From Parvularcula sp. BBD 1991-13 (GTDB taxonomy: Bacteria > Pseudomonadota > Alphaproteobacteria > Caulobacterales > Parvularculaceae): a stretch of DNA of 64,000 nt. The stretch covers positions 186,001 to 250,000 of the forward strand of contig LYSZ01000002.1 of NCBI GenBank assembly GCA_001657385.1, read 5' to 3'. The notes below the pieces were generated by a model. It saw nothing but the letters and a program-made list of their open reading frames with translations. It was not told the DNA's origin and did no database searches. The position numbers were made by a program, and so were the translations under genes. Shown piece by piece: positions 23,863 to 32,814 of the stretch. The first letter of the stretch is position 1, and each line of letters begins with the position of its first letter.

Positions 23863-26238
23863 TCAGAAACGCGCGCGCAGATCGACGCCGAAGGTCCGCG
23901 GCCGGTTGCGAACCACGCGCGGTCTGCCGCCGACTTCCGCCGCGAGCGTGCGGTTGTCGGCGAAGACGGCGTCTTCATCCAGAAGGTTGTTGACGAAGAC
24001 CCCGACCGAATACTGATCGCTGCGGAAGCCGAGGCGGGCGTTCAGGATTTCATAGCCCGGGCGCAGGCGCGGGTTGCCCGAATCGACCACCCGGCTGATG
24101 CTTTCGCCGACATGGGCGAAGTCCGCACGGAAGAAGCCTTCATAGGCGTCGCTGATAGGCCGGGCGTAATCGACCGTCGAGGACACAGTCCATTCCGGCA
24201 CCTGCTGGAGACGGTCGCCGTCGTTCACAAGCCCCGGCACGGTCTCCGTGAACTGTGCGTCCGTGTACCCCGCGGCGAATTGCAGGGTGAGGTCGCTTGT
24301 CGGCCGGACCGTCGTCTCGACTTCAAACCCTGCGCTGCGCGCTTCGCCGATATTGGCGATGAAGCTGAACCCGCATGACAACAGGATGCGCTGCTGAATG
24401 CCGGAGAAGTCGATGAAGAAGCCGGCCGCGTTGACCTGCACCTTGCCGCCGGCAAGCGTGGATTTCACCCCGCCCTCATAGCTCCAAAGGCTGTCGGATT
24501 CGAAGGTCCGCGCCTCGTCGGTGGAAATGCCGAGCGCCGCCGCATCGGCCGGGCAGCCGAGCGCCGCGGGGAGATCGCCGTTGGCGCCGCCGATGCGGAA
24601 GCCCTCCGAGGCCGATGCGTAAAGGTAAAGGTCGTCGGTCGCTTCGAATTCGATCAACCCCTTGAAGTTGAAGCCGTCTTCGGCCTGCACCACGGGGCCG
24701 ATATCGACCGCGCCGATCCCGCCGACGGCGAAACCGCTCTGAAGATCCTCGAACTCGGTCTCCGTGTCGAAATAGCGTACGCCGAACGTCGCCGACAGCC
24801 GGTCGGTGAGATTGTAGGTGAACTCGCCGTAAACGCCGAGTTCCTTGACTTCGAACCCCGTATTGGAAAGGAAGATCAGATCGCCGACGCCGGAAAACCC
24901 GGTCGCCGGCGCGCCGCCGTTGAGCTGCGTCGAGAAAACCGCGTCGAAGCCTTCGGCGACGTTCGGCGGATTGAACGCCTCGTCATCGTCGGTGCGCTGA
25001 TAGAAGACCCCCGTGGTCATCTGGAACGGGCCTTCGAAATCGGACACGAACCGCGTTTCCTGAACGATCGTGCGGAAATCCAGCTCCTGAAAAATGGGCG
25101 ACGGGACCGGCGCCGGCGATGTCGGCAGGCCCGCGCCGCCGGGGCCGAGTATGTCGCGCAGCAGGGTGAAGGAGACGAATTCGCTTGAATCCTCCCCTTC
25201 TTGCGTGTTGCGCTCGAAGTATCCGGTTGACGAGGTAAACGCGCCGAACCCGGCGTCGTAGGTTCCCGTCAGGCTGAACTGCGCGAACTGGTCCTCGCCG
25301 AATTCCTCGATATCGAACAGGCGCTCCTGGGTGAAATCGTCCGCGGCCAGTTCGACCTGGCCCGGCGCCGCGGGATCGAAGACGAAGTCCGCCAGCGGGA
25401 ACCCGTCGATTTCCGTGCGCTGCAGGAAGGCGCGCGCAACGATGTCGAGCGACGCCGTCGGCGCCCAGCGCAGCGCCGCCTGCCCGCCGACCGTGCGCCT
25501 GTTGTCGACATTTTCGACGGTGCGCGGCGCGTCCCCCACAAGAGCGCCGGGCGCGCCAGCCGGCGCTATGACGCCGGGCGTTGCGATCGGGCCGACCACA
25601 CGGTCGAATATCCCGCCCTCGTCCTGATAATAGGCGGTCAGGCGCAGCGCCGCGTTTTCCGCCAGCGGAAGGTTTACGGAGCCGTCCACGGTGTAATTGA
25701 TTTCCCCTTCCTCGGTGTAGGAAACGCCCGCATGGATGCGGCCCGAATAGGCGTCGAAATCCGGCTGCCTGGTGATCAGGCGAACGGTCCCGCCGAGGCC
25801 GCGCGCGCCGTAAAGCGTGCCCTGCGGCCCGCGCAGCACCTCGACGCGCTCCACATCCAGCACCAAGGGATTGACGGATTCGTCGAGCGGGATGTCGTCG
25901 ATGTAAAAGCCCGTCGTGTTCAGCCCCTCGATTCCGCGAATGGAGATGGTCCGGTTGGCGAGAATGCCGTCATCCGTCGCGCCGAAGGAAAGGTTCGGTA
26001 CGGAGATCGCGAAATCCTCGAAATCCTCCGCGCCGCGCGCCTGCAACTCTTCTCCGGAGAGGGCCGTCACGCTCAGCCCTACTGTTTGTATAGACTCCGC
26101 GCGTTTCGTGGCCGTCACCACGATCGTATCCTGTACGGACGAGTTATCCTCTGCCGGCGAATTGTCTTGAGCGATGGCCGGCCCCATGCTGAGCATTAAC
26201 GCTGCCGCGCTCGTTTTCATGTAGTGGGCGTTACGCAT
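23863..26238 (-). CDS. TonB-dependent outer-membrane receptor
   Basis: 791 aa from ATG 26238, chosen for GGGAGGG five bases upstream. A signal peptide covers ~1-24 (cut after AIAQ). The TonB box/plug follows (DTIVVTATKRAES, LSGEELQARGAED, ERVEVLRGPQGTLYGARGLGGTVRLIT) and then a long beta-barrel ending in the typical aromatic RARF. The FYIDDIPLDESVNPLVLD and YLYASASEGFRIGGANGD segments place it with the large receptor group of Caulobacter- and Sphingomonas-like bacteria. Substrate unknown. It stands alone with a strong terminator, next to the alpha/beta hydrolase and the paa operon. Confidence 0.93.
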   Translation of the reverse strand: MRNAHYMKTSAAALMLSMGPAIAQDNSPAEDNSSVQDTIVVTATKRAESIQTVGLSVTALSGEELQARGAEDFEDFAISVPNLSFGATDDGILANRTISIRGIEGLNTTGFYIDDIPLDESVNPLVLDVERVEVLRGPQGTLYGARGLGGTVRLITRQPDFDAYSGRIHAGVSYTEEGEINYTVDGSVNLPLAENAALRLTAYYQDEGGIFDRVVGPIATPGVIAPAGAPGALVGDAPRTVENVDNRRTVGGQAALRWAPTASLDIVARAFLQRTEIDGFPLADFVFDPAAPGQVELAADDFTQERLFDIEEFGEDQFAQFSLTGTYDAGFGAFTSSTGYFERNTQEGEDSSEFVSFTLLRDILGPGGAGLPTSPAPVPSPIFQELDFRTIVQETRFVSDFEGPFQMTTGVFYQRTDDDEAFNPPNVAEGFDAVFSTQLNGGAPATGFSGVGDLIFLSNTGFEVKELGVYGEFTYNLTDRLSATFGVRYFDTETEFEDLQSGFAVGGIGAVDIGPVVQAEDGFNFKGLIEFEATDDLYLYASASEGFRIGGANGDLPAALGCPADAAALGISTDEARTFESDSLWSYEGGVKSTLAGGKVQVNAAGFFIDFSGIQQRILLSCGFSFIANIGEARSAGFEVETTVRPTSDLTLQFAAGYTDAQFTETVPGLVNDGDRLQQVPEWTVSSTVDYARPISDAYEGFFRADFAHVGESISRVVDSGNPRLRPGYEILNARLGFRSDQYSVGVFVNNLLDEDAVFADNRTLAAEVGGRPRVVRNRPRTFGVDLRARF

Positions 26239-26504
26239 TTTTCCCTCCCGTTCTTTGATGGCGTTCTGCGCGTTCATCGACGCGCGCCCGCCCCTTGGAG
26301 GGGCGCGCCGTCGCTAAAATGGTATTCACGCGCCGCCATGGTTGTTTTGAAGATTTGTGCCCCCAGTGGGAGAAATTGGCGGCCAGCCCGTGAGAAGAGC
26401 GCGGTGTTGTCAAAAAGACATAGGAGGAAGACAGATTATTCTTCGTTGACAGAATGCGCGCCTGCCGGACGCGGCCGGAACCGTCAGCAGTCGGATCCAG
26501 CCCA

Positions 26505-26560
26505 GGCCCGCCGCTCATGGCCCGCCGCTCATGGCCCGTCGCTCACAGGCCGTCGCTCCA
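26505..26560. repeat. four-unit 14-bp tandem repeat, decaying
   Basis: Units GGCCCGCCGCTCAT (twice exact), then GGCCCGTCGCTCACA and GGCCGTCGCTCCA. Non-coding, between two divergent genes. Probably slippage-derived. Confidence 0.7.
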
Positions 26561-26688
26561 GGACCGAGGCAAGCCTCGCCCCGCGGTCGCCCGGGGATGA
26601 GGCGAGGTCGGGGCCGTCCCGGCGCCGGGACGGGCGAGCCCCGCCGGGATGGGCCGGGCCGCCCCCTGGACTTCTCACGGCTTTATAG

Positions 26689-26716
26689 TTGACATTATCG
26701 TAAATTGTATTACGTT
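26689..26716 (+). promoter_or_regulatory. promoter and inverted repeat upstream of peroxiredoxin
   Basis: TTGACA at 26689-26694 with TACGTT at 26711-26716 (16 apart) is a plausible promoter. The inverted repeat CGTAA(N6)TTACG at 26699-26714 lies across the spacer and -10 box, an ideal place for repression by the ArsR-family protein encoded two genes on. Assignment to that regulator is inference. Confidence 0.5.
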
Positions 26717-26738
26717 AATCGACAACTAAGGACGCAGC

Positions 26739-27404
26739 ATGACGGAAACGCCCCAGAACCCTCCCGCGGTCGCCGCGCGCATTGACGACGTCGCGCCGGA
26801 TTTCGAGGCCCGAACGACGCAAGGTCTCGTGCGGCTTTCCGATTACCGCGGCCGGTGGCTCCTGTTCTTTTCCCATCCGGCGGATTTCACCCCGGTCTGT
26901 ACGTCCGAGTTCGTGGCGCTCGAAAACGCCAGGGATCGTTTCGGCGCCCTGAACTGCGACCTTCTGGGCCTCTCGGTGGACAGCCTCTATGCGCATATCG
27001 CCTGGGTGAAAGACATCGAGGAGCGGTTCGGCGTCAGGATCGCCTTTCCCATCGTCGAGGACATTTCCATGGCCGTGTCGCGCGCTTACGGCATGATCCA
27101 CGAGGCGTCGGCGACCACCGCCGCGGTGCGGTCGGTCTTTTTCATCGATCCGGAAGGAATCGTTCGCGCCCTGATCCATTACCCGATGAATGTCGGCCGG
27201 TCTGTCGACGAACTTCTTCGCGTGCTGGCGGCGCTTCAGGAAGCGGAAGCCTCGGACGTCGCGACGCCTGAAGGCTGGCGCCCCGGCGAGGCCGCCGTCC
27301 TGCCGCCTCCGCTCGACCAGGACGAGGCGGATACGCGCGCCGGGATGAACGGCGGCGCCTGGTACCTGACGCATGCGGATAAACATCATGGCGGCGCGCG
27401 ATGA
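26739..27404 (+). CDS. peroxiredoxin, Prx6-like
   Basis: 221 aa. The AhpC/TSA fold starts APDFEARTTQGLVRLSDYRG, with peroxidatic Cys54 in HPADFTPVCTSEF. The later segments GLSVDSLYAHIAWVKDIEE, RSVFFIDPEGIVRALIHYPMNVGR and a long C-terminal extension to GWRPGEAAVLPPP match the Prx6 group. It reduces peroxides or peroxide-like species at a cysteine. As first gene of a sulfide/persulfide operon it may handle per- or polysulfides, or the oxidative by-products of sulfide. It overlaps the ArsR start by 4 bases (ATGA). Confidence 0.9.
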   Translation: MTETPQNPPAVAARIDDVAPDFEARTTQGLVRLSDYRGRWLLFFSHPADFTPVCTSEFVALENARDRFGALNCDLLGLSVDSLYAHIAWVKDIEERFGVRIAFPIVEDISMAVSRAYGMIHEASATTAAVRSVFFIDPEGIVRALIHYPMNVGRSVDELLRVLAALQEAEASDVATPEGWRPGEAAVLPPPLDQDEADTRAGMNGGAWYLTHADKHHGGAR

Positions 27405-27823
27405 CGGAGACGGTTCGGGATATGGAGCCGCTGGCCGAGGAAGCGACCGCGTTGTTGAAGGCGCTGGCCCACCCCGCCCGGCTGATGATCTGTTGCCTGC
27501 TGAAGGAAACGGAGATGTCGGTCGGCGAGATCGAGGAAACCCTAGGCGTCAGGCAGCCCAGGCTGTCGCGCGAACTCTCGAAGCTTCGCGAAGAGGGCCT
27601 CGTCAGGACCCGGCGCGAGTCCAAGGTCGTTTTTTACCGGCTGAGCGACGGGCGGGCGCGCGCGATGGCGGACGCGATTTGCGCCGTCATGCTCGGCCGC
27701 GGGGCGGCCGTTTCCGATGCGCGCGCGCCGAGCCTCCCGGCGCCGCGGGCGCCAAGCCGCCGGGGCGGCTACGGGGTTTTCGCGCGAACCGATCTTGCGC
27801 CGGCCGATCGCCAACTCAAATGA
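27401..27823 (+). CDS. ArsR family regulator, SqrR/BigR-like persulfide sensor candidate
   Basis: 140 aa winged helix protein: LLKALAHPARLMICCLL, MSVGEIEETLGVRQPRLSRELSKLREEGLVRTRRESKVVFYRLSD. Cysteines at 31, 32 and 94 (RLMICCLL and ADAICAVM) are spaced 62-63 apart. This is similar to the dithiol pair that forms a tetrasulfide in the sulfur sensors SqrR and BigR (about 66 apart, from memory). No ArsR arsenic-site motif is obvious. The C-terminal ~35 residues are Arg/Pro/Ala-rich. It is translated from an overlap with the peroxiredoxin and precedes persulfide dioxygenase. Confidence 0.85.
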   Translation: MTETVRDMEPLAEEATALLKALAHPARLMICCLLKETEMSVGEIEETLGVRQPRLSRELSKLREEGLVRTRRESKVVFYRLSDGRARAMADAICAVMLGRGAAVSDARAPSLPAPRAPSRRGGYGVFARTDLAPADRQLK

Positions 27824-27834
27824 GGAGCCTTTCC

Positions 27835-28701
27835 ATGTCAAAGCCAACCGTCACCGGATTTTTCGACGACGCGACATACACGATCAGCTACGTTGTCGCC
27901 GATCCAGAAACGAAACGCTGCGCGGTCATCGACTCGCTCCTCGATTTCGACCAGGCGTCCGGACGCACCGACACGGCTTCCGCCGACAGGCTGATAGACT
28001 TCGTCCGTCGGAACGGCCTTGCCTGCGACTGGATCATCGACACCCATGTCCACGCCGATCATTTGACCGCCGCGCCCTATATCAAGGCGAAGCTCGGCGG
28101 CAAGATGGCGATCGGCGACAATATTCCTACGGTCCAGCGCGTTTTCGGAGAGATCTTCAACGAAGGACAGGCTTTCCATACGGACGGAAGCCAGTTCGAC
28201 CACCTTTTCCACGACGGGGAAGCCTATCGCGTCGGCGGGATTGAGGCGAAGGCCATTCACACGCCCGGCCATACGCCGGCCTGCATGAGCCACCTGATCG
28301 GCGACGCGCTGTTCGTCGGCGACACCATCTTCATGCCGGATTTCGGCACGGCCCGGTGCGACTTTCCGGGCGGCGACGCCGGCACGCTGTTCGATTCCAT
28401 TCAGAAACTCTTCGCCCTGCCGGACGAGACGCGGATGTTCCTGTGCCACGATTACAAGGCGCCGGGGCGCGACCAGTATCAGTGGGAGACGACCGTCGGC
28501 GAACAGAAGCGGTCCAACATCCACGTGAAGGCGGGCATGTCGCGCGAGGACTTCATCGCCATGCGCACGGCGCGCGATGCGACGCTCGACATGCCCAAAC
28601 TCATCCTGCCGTCCGTCCAGGTCAACATGCGCGCGGGCGAGATGCCCCCGCCCGAGGACAACGGCCAGCGCTACATGAAGATTCCGATCAACGCGCTCTG
28701 A
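27835..28701 (+). CDS. metallo-beta-lactamase-fold persulfide dioxygenase (ETHE1/Blh-like)
   Basis: 288 aa from ATG 27835; GAGGAG overlaps the upstream stop. The metal motif is THVHADH (His71, His73, Asp75, His76), with HTPGHTPACMSH (His146), GDTIFMPDFGTARCDFPGG and a later FLCHDYKAPG. The DFGTARCDFPGGDA block is typical of ETHE1-like persulfide dioxygenases, which oxidise glutathione persulfide to sulfite with O2. The longer C-terminus (QKRSNIHVKAGMSREDFIAMR...LPSVQVNMRAG) marks the Blh subgroup of bacterial bigR operons. Confidence 0.9.
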   Translation: MSKPTVTGFFDDATYTISYVVADPETKRCAVIDSLLDFDQASGRTDTASADRLIDFVRRNGLACDWIIDTHVHADHLTAAPYIKAKLGGKMAIGDNIPTVQRVFGEIFNEGQAFHTDGSQFDHLFHDGEAYRVGGIEAKAIHTPGHTPACMSHLIGDALFVGDTIFMPDFGTARCDFPGGDAGTLFDSIQKLFALPDETRMFLCHDYKAPGRDQYQWETTVGEQKRSNIHVKAGMSREDFIAMRTARDATLDMPKLILPSVQVNMRAGEMPPPEDNGQRYMKIPINAL

Positions 28702-28726
28702 GGCCATAAAACGGAGGACTACTCCC

Positions 28727-30466
28727 ATGGACATCAAGACCATCGCGCCGGACCTGTCGGTTTCGCCGCAAATCACGCCGCAGGATGTCGGCGTCGCGGC
28801 CGGTCAGGGGTTCCGGGCCGTTATCATCAACCGCCCGGACGGGGAGACAAGCGATCAGCCCGGTCAGCGGGAGATCGCCGAGGCCGCGCGGCGCCACGGT
28901 CTTGAGGTTCGCTATGTGCCCGTCGTGCCGGGCAACGTCACCGACGCCGATGTCGAAGCCTTCGCAAGGGCGATGCGCGACCTGCCTGCGCCGGCGCTCG
29001 CGTTCTGCCGCTCGGGCACGCGCTCGGCGACGCTGTGGGCGCTGTCGCAGGCCGGCCATTTGTCCACGGACGCCATTTTAAAAACCACGCGCGCCGCCGG
29101 CTACGATCTGGAGGGGCTCCGCGCCAGGCTCGATGCGCGGGACAAGGCGGCGGCCGGCGAAACAGGACCCGTGAAATCCCACGACGTCGTCATCATTGGC
29201 GGCGGCGCGGCCGGCGTCTCGACCGCGGCGTCCATTCTGCGCCGGCGCAAGGGCGTCGATATCGCCATCATCGAGCCGCGCACCGAGCATTACTACCAGC
29301 CCGGATGGACGCTTGTCGGCGGCGGCGTTTTCAAACGCGAGCAGACCGAGCGCCAGATGGCGAGCCTGATCCCGAAGGGCGTTCAGTGGGTGCGCGCGGC
29401 CTGCGCCGGCTTCGCGCCCGAGCGCAACCAGGTCATTCTCGAAGACGGCGAGCGCGTCGGCTACAAAGTGCTGGTCGTCGCGCCGGGCCTCAAACTCGAC
29501 TGGGACGCCATCGACGGTCTGAAGGAGACGCTGGGCAGGAACGGCGTCACCTCGAATTACCTCTTCGACATGGCGTCCTACACCTGGGAGCTGGTGCAAT
29601 CGCTCAAGGGCGGACGGGCGTTGTTCACCCAGCCGCCGATGCCGATCAAATGCGCCGGCGCGCCGCAGAAGGCGATGTATCTTGCCTGCGACGCATGGCG
29701 CCGGCGCGGCGTTCTGAAAGATATCGAGGTTGCGTTTCACAACGCCGGCGGCGCCCTGTTCGGCGTGAAGGACTATGTTCCCGCCCTGATGGAATATGTC
29801 GAACGGTACGGCATTGATCTGTGTTTCAACGAAACGCTTGTCGCGGTGGATGGGCCGGCCAGGACGGCCTATTTCGATGTAAAGGACGGCGACGGCCGCG
29901 TCTCGCGTCAGGCGCGGGCGTTCGACATGCTGCATGTCTGCCCGCCCCAGACATCTCTCGATTTCGTCAAAGCCTCCCCCCTCGCCAATGACGCCGGCTG
30001 GGTCGACGTCGACGGCGAAACCCTTCAGCATACGAAGTACGGCAATGTCTTCGGTCTTGGCGACGCCGGGTCCACGCCGAACGCGAAAACGGCGGCGGCC
30101 GTGCGCAAGCAGGCGCCGGTCGCGGCGCATAATGTTCTCTGCGCGCTCGACGGCAAGGCGCCCAACGCGGTCTATAACGGATACGGCTCCTGTCCGCTGA
30201 CCGTGGAACGGGGCAAGATCGTGCTCGCTGAATTCGCCTATGGCGGCAAGCTTGACCCGACCTTCCCGAGATGGGCCCTGGACGGAACGAAGCCGAGCCG
30301 GGCGGCGTGGTTCCTGAAGGAGAAGATGCTGCCCGGCATCTATTTCAACCAGATGCTTCGCGGCGACGAAACGCTGGCCAGGCCCAAACTTCTGCCGCAC
30401 CGGCCCGCCGCGCACGAGGCGCAGGAGGCCTGCGATTTCTCGGGAACGCCGTCCAAGGCGGCGTGA
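28727..30466 (+). CDS. DUF442-sulfide:quinone oxidoreductase fusion
   Basis: 579 aa. Residues 1-~125 are a DUF442 protein-tyrosine-phosphatase-like domain with Cys94 in FCRSGTRSATLWA. Residues ~150-579 are an SQR-type flavoprotein: SHDVVIIGGGAAGVSTAASI for FAD binding, EHYYQPGWTLVGGGVF, then Cys309 (PIKCAGAPQK) and Cys405 (LHVCPPQTS), likely the redox pair that accepts sulfide sulfur, and VFGLGDAGSTPNAKTAAA for the second FAD contact. It oxidises H2S to persulfide and reduces quinone at the membrane. The DUF442 domain may carry or transfer persulfide; that is inference. Confidence 0.9.
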   Translation: MDIKTIAPDLSVSPQITPQDVGVAAGQGFRAVIINRPDGETSDQPGQREIAEAARRHGLEVRYVPVVPGNVTDADVEAFARAMRDLPAPALAFCRSGTRSATLWALSQAGHLSTDAILKTTRAAGYDLEGLRARLDARDKAAAGETGPVKSHDVVIIGGGAAGVSTAASILRRRKGVDIAIIEPRTEHYYQPGWTLVGGGVFKREQTERQMASLIPKGVQWVRAACAGFAPERNQVILEDGERVGYKVLVVAPGLKLDWDAIDGLKETLGRNGVTSNYLFDMASYTWELVQSLKGGRALFTQPPMPIKCAGAPQKAMYLACDAWRRRGVLKDIEVAFHNAGGALFGVKDYVPALMEYVERYGIDLCFNETLVAVDGPARTAYFDVKDGDGRVSRQARAFDMLHVCPPQTSLDFVKASPLANDAGWVDVDGETLQHTKYGNVFGLGDAGSTPNAKTAAAVRKQAPVAAHNVLCALDGKAPNAVYNGYGSCPLTVERGKIVLAEFAYGGKLDPTFPRWALDGTKPSRAAWFLKEKMLPGIYFNQMLRGDETLARPKLLPHRPAAHEAQEACDFSGTPSKAA

Positions 30467-30562
30467 CCCCGGCGTGATGCGGGGCCGCGCCGGCACGCCT
30501 TTCCCGCCGCCGGCCGTGGGCGGTTTCCAGTGTCCCTTCATGTTCGAGACAGGTCGCGCCCG

Positions 30563-32368
30563 ATGAAGCTCGCCAGATATTTTCCGATCCTTGACTGGGG
30601 CGCCGGGTATCGCGGCGAGACCTTCGTCAACGACCTGGTCGCCGCGGTCATCGTGACGATCATGCTGATTCCGCAATCGCTCGCTTATGCGCTGCTTGCG
30701 GGCCTGCCGCCGCAAATCGGTCTTTACGCGTCAATTTTGCCGCTCATCGCCTATGCGGTGTTCGGCACCAGCCGCCAGCTCGCCGTCGGCCCCGTTGCGA
30801 TCCTGTCGCTTATGACGGCCGCCGCCGCCGGAAAGATCGCGCCCCAGGGCACGGCGGAATACATCGAGGCGGCGCTGATCCTCGCCGTCTTGTCTGGCGC
30901 GATCCTTCTCGCCATGGGCCTGTTTCGCATGGGGTTCCTGGCGAACTTCCTCAGTCACCCCGTTGTTTCCGGATTTATCACGGCGTCGGGGATCATCATC
31001 GCCGCTTCTCAGCTCAAGCATATTCTCGGCGTCGATGCGGGCGGGCACACCCTGTTCGAGATTGTCCGCACGCTGGCCGGGAGCGCGCCGGAAACAAATC
31101 CGCCTACGCTCTATATCGGCGGCGCGTCGCTCATCTTCCTGTTCTGGGTCCGCAAACAGTTCAGGCCCCTGCTGAAACGGCTCGGCCTGTCCGACAAGAC
31201 TGCGACGATCATCGCCCGGGCGGGGCCTGTCTTCGCGGTGGCCGCGGGCATCGCGGCGGTCGCCGGCCTCAACCTCGACGCGCAGGGCGTGAAGATCCTG
31301 CGCGAGGTGCCGCAGGACCTGCCGGCGCTGGGCGCGCCGCGGTTCGCCCCGGATTTGTGGATGCAGCTTCTCGGGTCGGCGGCGCTCATCAGTCTCATCG
31401 GGTTCGTCGAGTCGGTCTCCGTCGGTCAGACGCTGGCCGCGAAGAAACGCGAGCGCATTGATCCGAACCAGGAACTGATCGCGCTGGGCGCGGCGAGCCT
31501 CTCGGCCGGGGTCTCGTCCGGTTATCCGGTGACGGGCGGTCTTGCCCGCTCCGCCGTCAATTTCGACGCCGGCGCGCAAACGCCGGCGGCGGGCGCGTTC
31601 ACCGCTATCGGCATCGCCCTCGCGACGGTGTTTCTCACGCCCTTTCTGTTCTACCTGCCCCAGGCCGTGCTGGCCGCCACCATTATCGTCGCCGTCCTGT
31701 CGCTCGTCGACATGGGCGAAGTGATCAACGTCTGGCGGTATTCGAAATCCGATTTCGCGGCCATGGCGGCGACGATCCTCGCAACGCTCGCTTTCGGCGT
31801 TGAACTCGGCGTGACCACGGGTGTGGCGCTGTCCCTGCTTTTGCATCTCTACAACACCAGCCGCCCGCATTTCGCCGTCGTCGGTCAGGTTCCGGGCACG
31901 CAGCATTACAGAAACATAGAACGCCACGCCGTCGTCACTTCTGAACGTGTGCTGACGATACGCATCGACGAGAGTCTTTATTTCGCCAATGCGCGTTTTC
32001 TCGAAGACGTGGTTTACGGCGTTATCGGCGAGCGGCCGGATCTGCGCCACCTCGTCTTGATGTGCCCCGCCGTCAACCGGATCGACGCCAGCGGGCTGGA
32101 AAGCCTCGAACGCATCAATCACGCCCTGAAAGACGCCGGCGTCACGCTGCACCTTTCTGAGGTGAAGGGGCCGGTCATGGACCGGTTGAAACGAACGCAT
32201 TTCCTGGAAGACCTGACCGGGAAGGTTTTTTTGCACCAGTTCGAGGCCATGGAGGCGCTCGACGCGGACTGTGCGAGGACGGCGTTCGGGCCGGGCGCCG
32301 CGGCGGCAAGCGCGCCGGGCGGTTCCGCGGCTCCTTCGCAGGCCGGCGCCTATCCCGGAAAGCTCTGA
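30563..32368 (+). CDS. SulP family anion transporter with STAS domain
   Basis: 601 aa from ATG 30563 (KLARYFPILDWGAGYRGETF is a typical SulP start); a GTG at 30530 would add 11 residues. The family segments VTIMLIPQSLAYALLAGLPPQIGLYASILP and VGPVAILSLMTAAA are followed by ~12 hydrophobic segments. A cytoplasmic STAS domain begins near residue 450 (LTIRIDESLYFANARFLED, NRIDASGLESLERIN). SulP proteins carry sulfate, bicarbonate or related anions. Position 96 bases after the SQR fusion suggests removal or uptake of the sulfite/sulfate end product. Confidence 0.9.
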   Translation: MKLARYFPILDWGAGYRGETFVNDLVAAVIVTIMLIPQSLAYALLAGLPPQIGLYASILPLIAYAVFGTSRQLAVGPVAILSLMTAAAAGKIAPQGTAEYIEAALILAVLSGAILLAMGLFRMGFLANFLSHPVVSGFITASGIIIAASQLKHILGVDAGGHTLFEIVRTLAGSAPETNPPTLYIGGASLIFLFWVRKQFRPLLKRLGLSDKTATIIARAGPVFAVAAGIAAVAGLNLDAQGVKILREVPQDLPALGAPRFAPDLWMQLLGSAALISLIGFVESVSVGQTLAAKKRERIDPNQELIALGAASLSAGVSSGYPVTGGLARSAVNFDAGAQTPAAGAFTAIGIALATVFLTPFLFYLPQAVLAATIIVAVLSLVDMGEVINVWRYSKSDFAAMAATILATLAFGVELGVTTGVALSLLLHLYNTSRPHFAVVGQVPGTQHYRNIERHAVVTSERVLTIRIDESLYFANARFLEDVVYGVIGERPDLRHLVLMCPAVNRIDASGLESLERINHALKDAGVTLHLSEVKGPVMDRLKRTHFLEDLTGKVFLHQFEAMEALDADCARTAFGPGAAAASAPGGSAAPSQAGAYPGKL

Positions 32369-32372
32369 AAAC

Positions 32373-32447
32373 TGGAGCGGGCGATGAGATTCGAACTCAC
32401 GACTTCAACCTTGGCAAGGTTGCGCTCTACCCCTGAGCTACGCCCGC
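32373..32447 (-). tRNA. tRNA-Gly(GCC)
   Basis: Cloverleaf read on the minus strand: acceptor GCGGGCG/CGCCCGC, D-stem GCTC/GAGC, anticodon stem CAACC/GGTTG with loop TTGCCAA (anticodon GCC), T-arm with GTTCGAAT, discriminator T and an encoded CCA end (32373-32375). Confidence 0.97.
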
Positions 32448-32814
32448 TCGTCAACGAGAAACATCGTTGAGGCGGGAGATATGCGCCAAGCGCAGGCGTA
32501 TTGCAAGCCTAAATCCGCGTTCCGGCGGCTCGATCCCCAGAGCGCTGGCGCAAGGCCTTCGGGGCCGCTGGTCGCGACGCCTTCGGGCGGGCGGGGCCAG
32601 GGTTTCGGGGAACATTGGCGCTGCGCCGCAACGGACTTCGCCGGCAAGGCGGGGCGTCGCGGGTGAGGCCCATGGAGTGAGACTTGCACGAAGACTTGAA
32701 TGAAGACTTGCATGAAGAGAAGAAATGGCGCCGCGAGATGGCGGGGACTTGCGCCGGCGCGCGCCGGCGACGTAAAGCCGGGGCCTGTTCACGGAACCCG
32801 TGGGGACATCCGCC
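32448..32814. other. intergenic region after tRNA-Gly
   Basis: About 367 bases without a convincing gene. It contains the 12-bp triple repeat at 32682-32717. Short reading frames on either strand here have no recognisable protein features. Confidence 0.5.
32682..32717. repeat. three-unit 12-bp tandem repeat
   Basis: ACTTGCACGAAG, ACTTGAATGAAG, ACTTGCATGAAG in direct order, about 100 bases upstream of the prolyl-tRNA editing gene. Non-coding in my reading. Confidence 0.75.

Larger units (their letters stand above)
26239..26738. other. 500-base divergent region, TonB receptor / peroxiredoxin
   Basis: No gene is supported here. It holds a GC-rich hairpin at 26281-26309 (arms around CGCCCC/GGGGCG) in the receptor's leader, an AT-richer stretch at ~26310-26460, a decaying 14-bp tandem repeat at 26505-26560, and the promoter/operator of the sulfide operon at its right end. 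Confidence 0.5.

Noticed and set aside
26505-26560. Tandem repeat as a CRISPR array
   Set aside because: Units abut without spacers and decay progressively; no cas genes are near.
32438-32713. Small minus-strand open frame running into tRNA-Gly
   Set aside because: It overlaps the tRNA and consists of low-complexity sequence and the 12-bp repeats.
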